Made by a program: the position numbers and the translations under genes. Positions 8,435 through 17,529 of a stretch of 64,000 nt of DNA are shown in pieces. This DNA is from FEN-1350 sp964386005 (GTDB lineage: Bacteria; Planctomycetota; Phycisphaerae; Sedimentisphaerales; Anaerohalosphaeraceae): contig CAYLSB010000001.1 of assembly GCA_964386005.1 (NCBI GenBank), forward strand, positions 84,374-148,373, given 5' to 3'. Below the pieces are notes generated by a model. It searched no databases and was not told the origin of the DNA. It saw only the letters and a list, made by a program, of their open reading frames with translations. How positions within the stretch are numbered: the first letter of the stretch is position 1; each line of letters begins with the position of its first letter.

Positions 8435-9718
8435 TTATTGCGGCTTCAGGTCCATGATTTGAATATTTCGGAACCACAGGACGTCGCCGTGGCCGAGGAA
8501 GCCGATGTGGCCCCTGGGATTTTTCAGGCCCGGATGTTCGCGGTGATCCATCGTTCCGTTTTTGCTGGCCTCGTTGATATCCGCATCGACGATGGTTGTG
8601 CCGTTGAGGATGACCTGGATATGCGGCCCCTTGGCGATGATCTCCTCGCTGTTCCACTCGCCGATGGGCTTGGCAAAGCCGCGTTTGGCCGGGACAACTC
8701 CGTAGATCGAACCGTGGAACTGATACGGCTGCAGGCCTTTGTACTTCTCGGCGGTATCATCGAGAATCTGTATCTCCATCGCGGCGTATGCGGCGTCACC
8801 GCTAAGAGGAGCGCGGATACCCACGCCGTTGTTGGCGCCGGGCGTCAGCTTGAACTCGAATTTGAAATGGAAATCGGCGAACTCTTCAGCCGTGTAGAGA
8901 TTGCCGCCGGGCTTACAGGCAATGGTTCCATCTTCGACGATATATCCCTTGGTATCGCCGACCCAACCGGCCAAATCACGGCCGTTAAACAGCGTGCGGA
9001 ACTGGCCCGGCCGCTGGATCTCGCGGATGTAAATGTTGCGGAAGTGAATCGGGTCGCCGTGGCATTGCAACTCAATCTGGCCCAATGGAAAGATCGGCCT
9101 GTTGTAGTCCCAGTAATTCTCCATGGTCACGTTATCGACGATGCGCTCGTCATTGAGATCGACGGTTACTTTATCGCCGACCATCTTGATGCGGAACGTA
9201 TTCCACTGTCCGATGGGTTTGTCGGCGATCTTGGTCGGCTGGCTGGGATTGGATTTATTGTTATACAACCCGCCGGAACCGATCTTGCGATAACCCGGAT
9301 CCCAGATCTGTACCTGTGGACTCCCGCGAAGATAAATCCCGCTGTCGGCTTTTTCCGCGGGCAGCATCCAATCCACCAGCATCTCGAAATCGCCGTAATC
9401 CTCGCGGGCCGTCACCAGACTGAAACCCTTGCCGTCGAAGATCAAGATGCCATCCTTGACCGTCCAGTGTTGTTTCATCTTCTCATCGGCTTTGGTCTGC
9501 AGCTTGGCCTTTTCTTCGGGATTGAGATCCGCCCGCTTGATTGGATTGTCGTATGGCGGATCCAAAAGGCCCTTCCAGCCGGTCAGGTCCTTACCGTTAA
9601 ACAACGCAATAAATCCCGGCGGCGGCGTGTTGTTCTCGGCCTGAACCGGCGATACAAAAGCCGGAATAAACAGACCAACCATCACCAGCCAAACCATTTT
9701 CAGTTTACAAGTCTTCAT
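8435..9718 (-). CDS. Secreted two-domain DUF1080 (3-keto-disaccharide hydrolase family) protein
   Basis: A Sec signal peptide of about 27 residues (MKTCKLKMVWLVMVGLF...) is followed by two concanavalin-like DUF1080 domains. The first begins FIALFNGKDLTGWKG, the second FRTLFNGRDLAGWVG. The family (3keto-disac_hyd) cleaves glycosides whose C3 has been oxidised, and here it is the last gene of a cluster with four Gfo/Idh oxidoreductases that could supply such substrates. The start at 9718 is chosen from the GGAGG upstream and the signal peptide; the frame is open further upstream. Length 427 aa. Substrate unknown. Confidence 0.9.
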   Translation of the reverse strand: MKTCKLKMVWLVMVGLFIPAFVSPVQAENNTPPPGFIALFNGKDLTGWKGLLDPPYDNPIKRADLNPEEKAKLQTKADEKMKQHWTVKDGILIFDGKGFSLVTAREDYGDFEMLVDWMLPAEKADSGIYLRGSPQVQIWDPGYRKIGSGGLYNNKSNPSQPTKIADKPIGQWNTFRIKMVGDKVTVDLNDERIVDNVTMENYWDYNRPIFPLGQIELQCHGDPIHFRNIYIREIQRPGQFRTLFNGRDLAGWVGDTKGYIVEDGTIACKPGGNLYTAEEFADFHFKFEFKLTPGANNGVGIRAPLSGDAAYAAMEIQILDDTAEKYKGLQPYQFHGSIYGVVPAKRGFAKPIGEWNSEEIIAKGPHIQVILNGTTIVDADINEASKNGTMDHREHPGLKNPRGHIGFLGHGDVLWFRNIQIMDLKPQ

Positions 9719-9770
9719 TCGAATTCCTCCGAAAATATTTATTCCAAGTCGGATATGTCCGTGAATTCCA

Positions 9771-10997
9771 TCAGGCCTTCTGTATCGCAGGCCTGTCATC
9801 CTGTTTCAGAAAGATCACCAGGGCCGCCAACAGGATAATGGAGATCACAATTTGCACCATCCAGATGCTATTCCAATGGGTCTTCTTGCCGGCATCGGAG
9901 ATCGTCGTAAAATACTCGATCAATTTAACATTGACGAAGTTCCCGATGAGCATCCCGACCCCGAAGACCATCAAACCAAACAGGCCTTGCCCTTGCGCCT
10001 TCAATTCGGCCGGGGCCCTCTTATCGACATAGACCTGACCGCCGACGATCAGGAAACCGAAGATCGCGCCGTGCATCAGGATCGCCAGGTAATACAGGTT
10101 TCCATAGCCCTGACCGCCTCCATAAAAGGCGAGGAAGCGTATCAATTGCGCCGCAAGCCCGATGGCGATGGTCCACTTGATACCGAATCGGGCCAGCGAG
10201 ATCGGCACCAGCAGCATCAGGAACATCTCCACGAATTGTCCCCAGTTCATGGTCGCGGTCACCATTTCGAAGCCCTGGGCTTTAAAGAACTGAGAACCGA
10301 GGGTGAAATACATCGTGAATGGAATCATTGCCAACAGGCAGATCAACATGAAAATCGCGAATCGGGCATCCCCCAGCATGGTCAATGCCCGTAAGCTGAG
10401 GGCATCGACAACCGAGGCCGGCTTGCCCTTGGCCGGCGGCGGAGTATTCGGCAATGTCAGGTTCAGGATCGCGGCTACGACCGCCGTACCGGCCCCGCAC
10501 AACAAGGGGATCGCCGTTGAATCGATGGCCGTCTTGAAGAACTTCATCGCCACGAAACTGAAAATACCCGAAGCAAACCAGCCGATCGAGCCAAAGACGC
10601 GAATCCAGGCGAATTGTTCGCTCGGACAATTGGCCATCGCGATGGCGCTGGTCAAACTCCACGTCGGCATGTAACAGAACATGGCCAGCAGCAGCAGGAC
10701 AAACAGCGCCAGCGGCGTCGTCACCTGTGCGGCGGCGAACAACAGAATCGCGCAGGCGATATTCAAAACCATCAGGACCTTTTGACTGGCAAAATGCCGA
10801 TCGGCGAACATACAGACAATCGGCGAGACCAGCGAACCGATCGCCATGGAACTCAGGATCAGCGCTTTCGGAATCCCTTCGACCTTGATCTTATCCAGGT
10901 AACTGGCCAATTGCGTGAACCACGCCGCGAACAGCATGTACTGCAAAAACATCATCGCGCTGAGCTGAATCCGTTTGGTCAATGTCATCTGCTCCAT
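9771..10997 (-). CDS. MFS transporter of the nucleoside:H+ symporter type
   Basis: A 408-aa integral membrane protein with about twelve hydrophobic segments, of the Nuc_H_symport branch of the major facilitator superfamily. Early features are FLQYMLFAAWFTQLASYL and the cytoplasmic loop VCMFADRHFAS. In planctomycetes and Bacteroidota such carriers often lie beside sugar oxidoreductases, so the cargo here is more likely a sugar or keto-sugar than a nucleoside; that is inference from position. AAGGGA precedes the ATG. It lies between the TIM-barrel gene (55 bp upstream) and the DUF1080 gene (52 bp downstream). Confidence 0.9.
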   Translation of the reverse strand: MEQMTLTKRIQLSAMMFLQYMLFAAWFTQLASYLDKIKVEGIPKALILSSMAIGSLVSPIVCMFADRHFASQKVLMVLNIACAILLFAAAQVTTPLALFVLLLLAMFCYMPTWSLTSAIAMANCPSEQFAWIRVFGSIGWFASGIFSFVAMKFFKTAIDSTAIPLLCGAGTAVVAAILNLTLPNTPPPAKGKPASVVDALSLRALTMLGDARFAIFMLICLLAMIPFTMYFTLGSQFFKAQGFEMVTATMNWGQFVEMFLMLLVPISLARFGIKWTIAIGLAAQLIRFLAFYGGGQGYGNLYYLAILMHGAIFGFLIVGGQVYVDKRAPAELKAQGQGLFGLMVFGVGMLIGNFVNVKLIEYFTTISDAGKKTHWNSIWMVQIVISIILLAALVIFLKQDDRPAIQKA

Positions 10998-11051
10998 TGT
11001 GAATCCCTTCCGTGAAAATTTTGGATGTATTGAATTGGGAACATGGATAAT

Positions 11052-11873
11052 TTACGGCTTGAACGCCTTGAGCCGATTAACGGCCTGGCGGATATCGCCG
11101 ATGCGGTCGTTACCCGCCTCGCGCTCGATGGCCATCGTTCCCGCAAAGCCCACTTCCTTGAGCGTCTGCAGAAACGCCCGCTCGCCGACCTGGCCCGTGC
11201 CCCAGGGCACTTCGCTGCCCCAGGTCCCGACTTTTTGTGTACGAACGGCGTCCTTGATGTGCAGGTGTCGAATCCACGGCGACAGAACCCGCAGCGCCTC
11301 GATCGGATCGCCTTTATCATAGAGGATCATGTTGGCCGGGTCGAAGTTGACCGCCACCGCCGGATGACGCAGCTCTTTGAGAAAATGCTGCAACTCCGCG
11401 GCCGTCTCCTGACCGGTCTCCAGCAGCATCGTGATGCCTTTTTTGACGGCGTAATCCGCAAGCGTCCGCGTTCGATCGAACATCTTGCGGGCATAGTCGG
11501 GATTCTTGTGGTCGATGAATCCCAGATGCATCGACAACAGCTTGACGCCCAGGCCCGCGCTGACATCGGCCGCGGCGAAAAACAGATCGCGATTTCGCGG
11601 CCAGCAGTCATCCGGCACAAGCCCGCCCGTCACGCGAATCCGATCCAGCGTGGAGTAATCCTCCTGCGGAAAGTCGATCATCGTCGCGCTGACGGTCCAT
11701 TTCTGTTTTCGAATCTCCGCCAGCGCCCCTTTGCCCTCTTCGCCGAGCGCCTGCCGAATCCCCAGATGCACATGGGTCAGCCCCAGTTCATTCATGGCCT
11801 TCGCCACGCCCGCCACATCCGTCTGAAGGGACCAACTGCAGACGCTCACGGGCCAGTTTCCGCACTGTACCAT
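11052..11873 (-). CDS. Sugar phosphate isomerase/epimerase-like TIM-barrel protein
   Basis: A 273-aa AP_endonuc_2/xylose-isomerase-like TIM barrel with no signal peptide, so cytoplasmic. Metal-site segments expected in the family are visible: LLETGQETA with the catalytic Glu, AVNFDPANMI, and RHLHIKDAV with the His-x-His pair. Homologues act as sugar epimerases, inosose dehydratases, or lyases on 3-keto-glycosides. The context favours a role in keto-sugar metabolism. A GGAGG lies before the ATG at 11873. It follows the cytoplasmic Gfo/Idh gene by 35 bases. Confidence 0.9.
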   Translation of the reverse strand: MVQCGNWPVSVCSWSLQTDVAGVAKAMNELGLTHVHLGIRQALGEEGKGALAEIRKQKWTVSATMIDFPQEDYSTLDRIRVTGGLVPDDCWPRNRDLFFAAADVSAGLGVKLLSMHLGFIDHKNPDYARKMFDRTRTLADYAVKKGITMLLETGQETAAELQHFLKELRHPAVAVNFDPANMILYDKGDPIEALRVLSPWIRHLHIKDAVRTQKVGTWGSEVPWGTGQVGERAFLQTLKEVGFAGTMAIEREAGNDRIGDIRQAVNRLKAFKP

Positions 11874-11908
11874 ACCTGCCTCCCGATCATGGATAGGTGA
11901 ATGGTTGG

Positions 11909-12925
11909 TTATAAACGTATTCGTTTCCCGGACCGCGCGGATTTGATTTCCGCGGCCACGATCCGGACCGATTCCATGGATTCCTTCAGCGACAGCACCG
12001 GCTCGACGGATTGACCCTGTACGGCCCGCACGAAGTGATCGATCTGGCGGCTGTAACCGTCCCCGGGTTCGACCTGCGGAACAAAGGCCGTTCCTTCGCT
12101 TGGGCAGACGCGAAACGCCGGCGTCCGCGTGCAGTCATACACCAGCGTGGCTTTTTCGAGCATGATGTTGAAGCTCATCTCGAAACCGAAGGACGGCATC
12201 ATCGCCCAGCCGCCCTCGGCCACGACGGCCTTTCCATCGTCGTAAACGTATCGCGTTACGACGTGAACGTCGGCGCCGCCGGGCGCCTTGCCGCATACGC
12301 TTTCAACCGCCGTCGGCGTACCCAGCAGGTACTGCACAAAATCGGTATCGTGGATATGCAGGTCCAGAATCATCCCCCCGCTGAGTTGACTGTCGTTCAA
12401 CCAGCCGTCACGGCTCCAGGTCGGCGCCGAACTCAACCGCCGGAAGGACGCCGCAAGAACATTGCCGTATTCACCGGAAGCGACGATTTGCTTGGCTTTG
12501 GCATACTCCGGCCAGAAACGAACGCAATGTCCGATCTGCAGGAGCTTGCCGCTTTTTTCCGCCGCGGCGATCATCTTTTTGCACCCGGACATATCCAGCG
12601 ACATCGGCTTTTCGCATAACACGTTGACCCCCGCCTTGAGCGCCTTGACGGCGTATTGGACATGGAGGTTCGTCGGCAGCGAGATCGACACAATGTCCGG
12701 CTTCTCCTTGCGGAGCATCGCGCCGAATTCCGTATAAACCTTCAGAGCGTCGAAATCCACCGAATCGGCGGCCCCGGCGATATTACCGACGACTTTTTGT
12801 GTATCCTCCACCAGGTTGGGATTGGTGTCGCAGATCGCGACGATTTGCGCCTCCGACTGATTCTTCCAGCACTTATAGTGCATCCGCCCCATAAATCCAA
12901 AACCGATGATTCCCACTCGCAACAT
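11909..12925 (-). CDS. Gfo/Idh/MocA oxidoreductase, cytoplasmic
   Basis: A 338-aa NAD(P)-dependent sugar oxidoreductase. The N-terminal Rossmann motif is VGIIGFGFMGRMH and the catalytic CEKP motif is in NVLCEKPMSLD. Further on are GHCVRFWPEY and, near the expected active site, DLHIHDTDFVQYL with two histidines. There is no Tat or Sec signal, unlike the three paralogues upstream. The start at 12925 is supported by AAGGA and the Rossmann strand; the frame is open 32 codons further upstream without a plausible protein. Confidence 0.93.
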   Translation of the reverse strand: MLRVGIIGFGFMGRMHYKCWKNQSEAQIVAICDTNPNLVEDTQKVVGNIAGAADSVDFDALKVYTEFGAMLRKEKPDIVSISLPTNLHVQYAVKALKAGVNVLCEKPMSLDMSGCKKMIAAAEKSGKLLQIGHCVRFWPEYAKAKQIVASGEYGNVLAASFRRLSSAPTWSRDGWLNDSQLSGGMILDLHIHDTDFVQYLLGTPTAVESVCGKAPGGADVHVVTRYVYDDGKAVVAEGGWAMMPSFGFEMSFNIMLEKATLVYDCTRTPAFRVCPSEGTAFVPQVEPGDGYSRQIDHFVRAVQGQSVEPVLSLKESMESVRIVAAEIKSARSGKRIRL

Positions 12926-13012
12926 GGCCGCAGTCCTTTCCAAACCATTTCCATTACGGATGTTCGTTTCCCGCGGTCGTCGCTTCGGTCCGTGCCGCGG
13001 CATTGTCGGGCT

Positions 13013-13048
13013 ATTATACAAAAAAGGCCGCCTGTTGACGAGCGGCCT
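13013..13048 (-). terminator. Terminator between the Tat-exported and cytoplasmic Gfo/Idh genes
   Basis: On the minus strand a stem AGGCCGC/GCGGCCT (13042-13048 with 13025-13031) is followed by TTTTTT. The next bases read TATAAT (13013-13018), which could be the -10 of a separate promoter for the gene starting at 12925, though no good -35 is seen. The cluster may therefore be two transcription units. Confidence 0.7.
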
Positions 13049-13074
13049 GAAAAAATTTTATCAAAGGATACGTC

Positions 13075-14424
13075 CTACAAACTCCAGCCCTGGCGATACT
13101 CCGTATGCAGGTATTGATTGGCCTCGGGCAGATTGGTAATCTTGAACGCCTCCGGATCCCACATCAGTTTATGGCGAAGAACCTTTTCCTTTAGATCCAA
13201 CCGAAGGGCGATATTCCCAAGCAGTACCACTTCCGCCAGCGTCCCGGCCCAATCAAAATTCGAACCGGCGGGCTTTCCTCCCTTGCAGGCATTCAGCCAT
13301 TCCTGGTAATGGCCGGGTGAACTGGGGATACTCGGTTCCGGCCGCTTGTAGTCCCTGCGTCGGCTTTCCGGAATGATCCGACCGTCAAGGATCATGCCCT
13401 TGTCGCCGATATAGAGCGTACCGTTGTCGCCCATCATCGCGCCGTCTTCGAGGATTTCCGGTCGGGAGGGCTTCAGGCCCCCGTCATACCACGTCAGCTT
13501 GACCGGTACAAATTCCCCGCGGGCGGGGAACTCATACGTAACCATTGAACCCAGCGGATAGGTTTCTTTATTGACCAGGGTTGAGCAGGCCTGAAAGCTG
13601 GTCGGATGGCCGAGTTTGAGAGCACGAAAGACCGGATCCAGCGAATGGCAGCCGATATCGCCCAGGGCGCCGGTGCCAAAATCCCACCACCCGCGCCAAG
13701 CGAATGGATGATACATCGGATGATACGGCCGTACAGGAGCGGGACCCAGGAATAAATCCCAGTCGAGGGTATCCGGTACCGCCGGAGTTTCCTTCGGACG
13801 ACCGACTCCCTGCGGCCAATACACATCTGTCAGGCCGCGATTGGGCCGATCCGTCCAGACATGCACCTCCCGTACCGGGCCGATCGCGCCATCCCAGATC
13901 ATTTCGCGCAAACGACGAGGACCGTCTTCGGCCTGGCCCTGGTTGCCCATTTGCGTGGCCACCTTATGCTCGCGGGCGGCACTGGCCAGTTGGCGGGCTT
14001 CAAAGACAGTATGGGTCAGCGGCTTCTGGCAAAATACATGTTTGCCCCTCTTGATGGCCGCCATCGATACAATCGCGTGCGTATGATCGGGCGTCGCCAC
14101 AACCACCGCATCGATTTGTTGATCCATCTCGTCGAGCATCTTGCGGTAATCTTTGTATTGTTTGGCCTTGGAATAACGTCGGAAGGTTCCCCCCGCATGC
14201 CGCCAGTCCACATCGCACAACGCGACGATGTTCTGGCTGTTGACGCTGTCCATATCCGACGAACCCTTGCCGCCCACGCCGATGCCGGCGATATTCAGCT
14301 TGTCGCTGGGCGCCGCCTGTCCGGCCTGAGCAAGGACATGACGCGGAACGACGGTAAACGCCGCGCTGGCAGCCGCCATACTACCGATAAAACTCCTCCG
14401 GGATATCTTCTGCTTTTTGTTCAT
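13075..14424 (-). CDS. Tat-exported Gfo/Idh/MocA oxidoreductase (QKP variant)
   Basis: A 449-aa oxidoreductase with a twin-arginine signal (SRRSFIG near residue 9) and the Rossmann motif GIGVGGKG. The usual EKP catalytic motif reads CQKPLTH; the Lys is kept but the Glu is Gln. The C-terminal domain has the large Gfo/Idh extension seen in planctomycete secreted members (WRGWWDFGTGALGD). It should fold with bound nicotinamide cofactor in the cytoplasm before export. Third of three consecutive paralogues. Substrate unknown. Confidence 0.92.
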   Translation of the reverse strand: MNKKQKISRRSFIGSMAAASAAFTVVPRHVLAQAGQAAPSDKLNIAGIGVGGKGSSDMDSVNSQNIVALCDVDWRHAGGTFRRYSKAKQYKDYRKMLDEMDQQIDAVVVATPDHTHAIVSMAAIKRGKHVFCQKPLTHTVFEARQLASAAREHKVATQMGNQGQAEDGPRRLREMIWDGAIGPVREVHVWTDRPNRGLTDVYWPQGVGRPKETPAVPDTLDWDLFLGPAPVRPYHPMYHPFAWRGWWDFGTGALGDIGCHSLDPVFRALKLGHPTSFQACSTLVNKETYPLGSMVTYEFPARGEFVPVKLTWYDGGLKPSRPEILEDGAMMGDNGTLYIGDKGMILDGRIIPESRRRDYKRPEPSIPSSPGHYQEWLNACKGGKPAGSNFDWAGTLAEVVLLGNIALRLDLKEKVLRHKLMWDPEAFKITNLPEANQYLHTEYRQGWSL

Positions 14425-14474
14425 GAATTCATCCTTTCCTGCACGTACCCGCTACACGTTTGCCGATGCGCCCG

Positions 14475-15884
14475 TCAAATCGTATCCAGACTCCAGCCCG
14501 CCCGGTATTCCTCGCGGATAAACGGTTCCGCTTCGGGCGCGTTGGTCGCCTTCATGTTGGGTCCGTCCCAGAAGATTTTCTTCTGCGTCCGGATCGCCAC
14601 ATCGCCCAGCAGCACCATCTCGGCCAGTCGGGCGCCGTAGCTGAAATCGCTGCAGGCCTTCGGACCGCCCTTGCAGGCATCCAGCCAGTCGCGATGATGC
14701 CCCGGCGAACGAGGCAGAATCTTTTTCGGCCGCTTGTATTCCTTCATTTTCGATTCGGGAATAATTCGCGGCGATTGGCTCCATCCGCCGCCGATGATGA
14801 TGCCCTTGTCGCCGATGAGCATCACGCCGTTTCCGCCGCCGCCCATCTGCCTGTCCCCCTCCAGTTCCTCCGGCCGCTTGGGCATCAGGTTGCCGTCGTA
14901 CCAATACACCTTCACCGCCGGCATGTCGCCGCGCTGCGGATATTCCCAGATCACCCGATTGTTCGGCCCGATCACCTCCGAATCCACAAACTCGCTGAAT
15001 CCCTCGACGCTGGTCGGATGCCCCAGCTTCAGCGCCGCAAACGCAGGATCGATATTGTGAACCGCCATGTCGCCCACGCAGCCCGTGCCGAATTCCCACC
15101 AGCCGCGCCAGTTATACGGGGCATACGCCGGATGATACGGCCGCGGCTTCTTCGGCCCAAGCCACATCTCCCAGTCCAATGTCTTGGGAACTTCCGGGGT
15201 CTCTTTCGGTCGGCCTCTGCCGCCCGTCCAGCCGCCGGCGCCGCTCCAGGCATGGACTTCGCGCACCGCGCCGATCGCGCCGTCCCAAACCCATTCGCAC
15301 GTCAGCCGGTTGCCCTCGTCGCTTCGGCCCTGATTGCCCATCTGCGTCGCCACGCCCGCTTCCGCCGCCGCTTTGGCCACGGCCCGCGCCTCGTACACAT
15401 TGTGCGTCAACGGCTTTTCGCAATACACATGCTTGCCGCGCTTCAGCGCCGCCATCGTCACGATCGCGTGCGCATGATCGGGAGTGGCGCACAGGATCGC
15501 GTCGATGTTCTTTTCCTTTTCGAACAACACGCGGAAATCTGTATATTCTGCACAGGTAAAGTCCGGCTTGTCTTTCGAATATCGATCGACCACCTCCTTT
15601 TTCACCGGCAGTCGTCCCGCCACGCCGCCGTAATAAAACCCCCCGTAGTCGTCGTTCTCATTGGGATCGCACACCGCGACAATCTGCGCATCGGCCTGCT
15701 CGAACAGCCCCCGTGCGTTGGTCCGTCCCTGTCCGCCGCAGCCGATCAGCGCGATATATACCTTTTCGCTGGGCGCGACAAACCTGGGCCCGCCCAGGAC
15801 AAACCGCGGAAGAATCGTGAATCCCGCGGCCGCCGTAGCCGAAGCCGCAAGAAAGTGTCTTCGAGTGATCTTCGATGATGCCAT
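14475..15884 (-). CDS. Tat-exported Gfo/Idh/MocA oxidoreductase
   Basis: A 469-aa paralogue with twin-arginine signal (ITRRHFLA), Rossmann motif IGCGGQG and the standard CEKPLTH motif. Block WRGWWEFGTG is shared with both neighbours. The start at 15884 has GGAGA six bases upstream and places the RR motif at residues 8-9; the frame opens six codons earlier. It shares the order and length of motifs with the genes on either side, so the three arose by old tandem duplication; their protein identity is clearly well below complete. Confidence 0.93.
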   Translation of the reverse strand: MASSKITRRHFLAASATAAAGFTILPRFVLGGPRFVAPSEKVYIALIGCGGQGRTNARGLFEQADAQIVAVCDPNENDDYGGFYYGGVAGRLPVKKEVVDRYSKDKPDFTCAEYTDFRVLFEKEKNIDAILCATPDHAHAIVTMAALKRGKHVYCEKPLTHNVYEARAVAKAAAEAGVATQMGNQGRSDEGNRLTCEWVWDGAIGAVREVHAWSGAGGWTGGRGRPKETPEVPKTLDWEMWLGPKKPRPYHPAYAPYNWRGWWEFGTGCVGDMAVHNIDPAFAALKLGHPTSVEGFSEFVDSEVIGPNNRVIWEYPQRGDMPAVKVYWYDGNLMPKRPEELEGDRQMGGGGNGVMLIGDKGIIIGGGWSQSPRIIPESKMKEYKRPKKILPRSPGHHRDWLDACKGGPKACSDFSYGARLAEMVLLGDVAIRTQKKIFWDGPNMKATNAPEAEPFIREEYRAGWSLDTI

Positions 15885-15952
15885 ACAGTCTCTCCAATAC
15901 ATAATGGTTTATGCCGTCATAGATAAAGACGTTTCCGCCTTGTCGAATCTGC

Positions 15953-17311
15953 CTATAAAGTCCAGCCCTTGCGATATTCCGTCTGCAGGTATTTTTCCGC
16001 CGCCGGGCAGTTCGGGAACTTCATATTCACCGGATCCCAGACCAGCATTTCGTTGGTCCGAATGGCGATATTGCCCAGCATGGCGACTTCGGTGATCAGG
16101 CCGCCGAACTCAAACGGGCTTCCCGCGGCCGGGCCCCCCTTGCAGGCGATCAGCCATTCCTTGTGATGGCCGGGCGAGCGTTCCAGCAACCTCGGGGGCT
16201 TGCCGTATTCTCTCATCCGCGATTCGGGGATCAGCCGGTGGTCGAGAATCTTGCCCTTATCACCGATGTACAACATCCCATCGCCAAAGGGGATACGACG
16301 CCCCGGCTCCAGTTCTTCCGGCCGGAAAGGAAGCAATCCGCCGTCATACCACGTCACCGTCACCGCCGGATGATCGGCCGTCGCCTCAAAGGTGTAATGC
16401 ACGACCGACCCGACCGGCGCCGTCTCGTTGGCGATTTCCGGCCCACACTGGCCGTTGGTCGAGCTGGCCTGAATGGTTTTGGGGTGGCCGAGATGGAGGG
16501 CCTTGAAGATCGCCGAGAAATTATGGCAGGCAATATCCCCCAGCACGCCCGTCCCAAAATCCCACCACGCACGCCATGAAAACGGATGATACACCGGATG
16601 GTACGGGCGCTGCGGCGCCGGACCCAACCACAAATCCCAATCCAGAGTCGCCGGAACCGGGGGCGTATCTGCCGGACGCGGGATTCCCCGTGCACAGATC
16701 GCCGGATTGCGGCTCGACCAGCCGTGAATCTCCTTGACGTTTCCGATCGCGCCGCTACGAATCATTTCGATTAGCACTCGTGCTTCTTCCGACGCCTGAC
16801 CCTGATTGCCCAGTTGCGTCGCCACCTTGGCCTCTTTGGCGGCCTTGGCGATCATCCGAGCTTCCATCACAGTATGCGTCAGCGGCTTTTCGCAATACAC
16901 ATGCTTGCCGAGTTTCAGCGCCATCATCATAATCGTCGCGTGCGTGTGATCGGGCGTCGCAATGACGACGGCGTCGATATCCTTCTGCTCTTCGAGCATC
17001 TTGCGAAAGTCTTTCCACTTCCGCGCTTTGGGATACGAATTAAACACGCGGCCTGCGTAGGCCTCGTCCACATCGCACAGGGCAACGATGTTTTCCGAAG
17101 ATACCTCGTGCAAATCGCCTTCTCCCCGCCCGCCGAATCCGATGCCGGCAATGTTGAGTTTATCGCTCGGCGGAGTTTGGCCGACGGCCTGACCGAGTAC
17201 GCTGCCGGGAACGATGGTGAATGCCGCGGCCGCTGTTCCGCCCGCCGCAAGAAACGAACGCCTGGAAATGAACTTGTCTGACGATTTGCCGCTTCGATCC
17301 GATGGTTTCAT
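15953..17311 (-). CDS. Tat-exported Gfo/Idh/MocA oxidoreductase
   Basis: A 452-aa paralogue with twin-arginine signal (SRRSFLAAG), Rossmann motif GIGFGGRG and CEKPLTH. It is the first gene of the leftward sugar cluster, with a good promoter 90 bases upstream. The start at 17311 has AGGAG at the right spacing; an open frame upstream is not protein-like. With the two paralogues that follow it should supply periplasmic sugar oxidation, but what it oxidises cannot be read from the sequence. Confidence 0.93.
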   Translation of the reverse strand: MKPSDRSGKSSDKFISRRSFLAAGGTAAAAFTIVPGSVLGQAVGQTPPSDKLNIAGIGFGGRGEGDLHEVSSENIVALCDVDEAYAGRVFNSYPKARKWKDFRKMLEEQKDIDAVVIATPDHTHATIMMMALKLGKHVYCEKPLTHTVMEARMIAKAAKEAKVATQLGNQGQASEEARVLIEMIRSGAIGNVKEIHGWSSRNPAICARGIPRPADTPPVPATLDWDLWLGPAPQRPYHPVYHPFSWRAWWDFGTGVLGDIACHNFSAIFKALHLGHPKTIQASSTNGQCGPEIANETAPVGSVVHYTFEATADHPAVTVTWYDGGLLPFRPEELEPGRRIPFGDGMLYIGDKGKILDHRLIPESRMREYGKPPRLLERSPGHHKEWLIACKGGPAAGSPFEFGGLITEVAMLGNIAIRTNEMLVWDPVNMKFPNCPAAEKYLQTEYRKGWTL

Positions 17312-17401
17312 ATCGGCTCCTCTCGTTATCCAACCAGTGAAATGGAAAGTACGTACGACGGTCGCATCCGCGAGTGTCGCCGCGGAAACAAACAAAGGAA
17401 T

Positions 17402-17430
17402 AATGTAACAATCCATGGATTTTATTGCAA
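17402..17430 (-). promoter_or_regulatory. Promoter of the leftward sugar cluster
   Basis: On the minus strand TTGCAA (17425-17430), 17-nt spacer, TACATT (17402-17407); start near 17395, leaving a leader of about 84 nt before the ATG at 17311. Confidence 0.6.
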
Positions 17431-17493
17431 CAAAATACCCCGATCCTCAAGGTTGCCCCGCGAACCGACACATCGCGGAATTTCGGATTCCGC

Positions 17494-17523
17494 TTGAAAA
17501 GTGGATACAATATGGTGTAATCT
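17494..17523 (+). promoter_or_regulatory. Possible prmC promoter
   Basis: TTGAAA (17494-17499), 18-nt spacer, TAATCT (17518-17523). The start point would fall at the ATG of prmC (17530), giving a leaderless message; no good ribosome binding site is seen before that ATG, which fits. Weak evidence. Confidence 0.35.
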
Positions 17524-17529
17524 TGAGCG

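Noticed and set aside
8330..9838. 502-codon open frame on the plus strand
   Set aside because: It is antisense to the DUF1080 gene, whose reading gives two clear domains; the plus-strand product has no recognisable motif.
14460..15878. 472-codon open frame on the plus strand
   Set aside because: Antisense to a Tat-exported Gfo/Idh gene; rich in Arg and Pro, typical of a mirror frame in GC-rich DNA.
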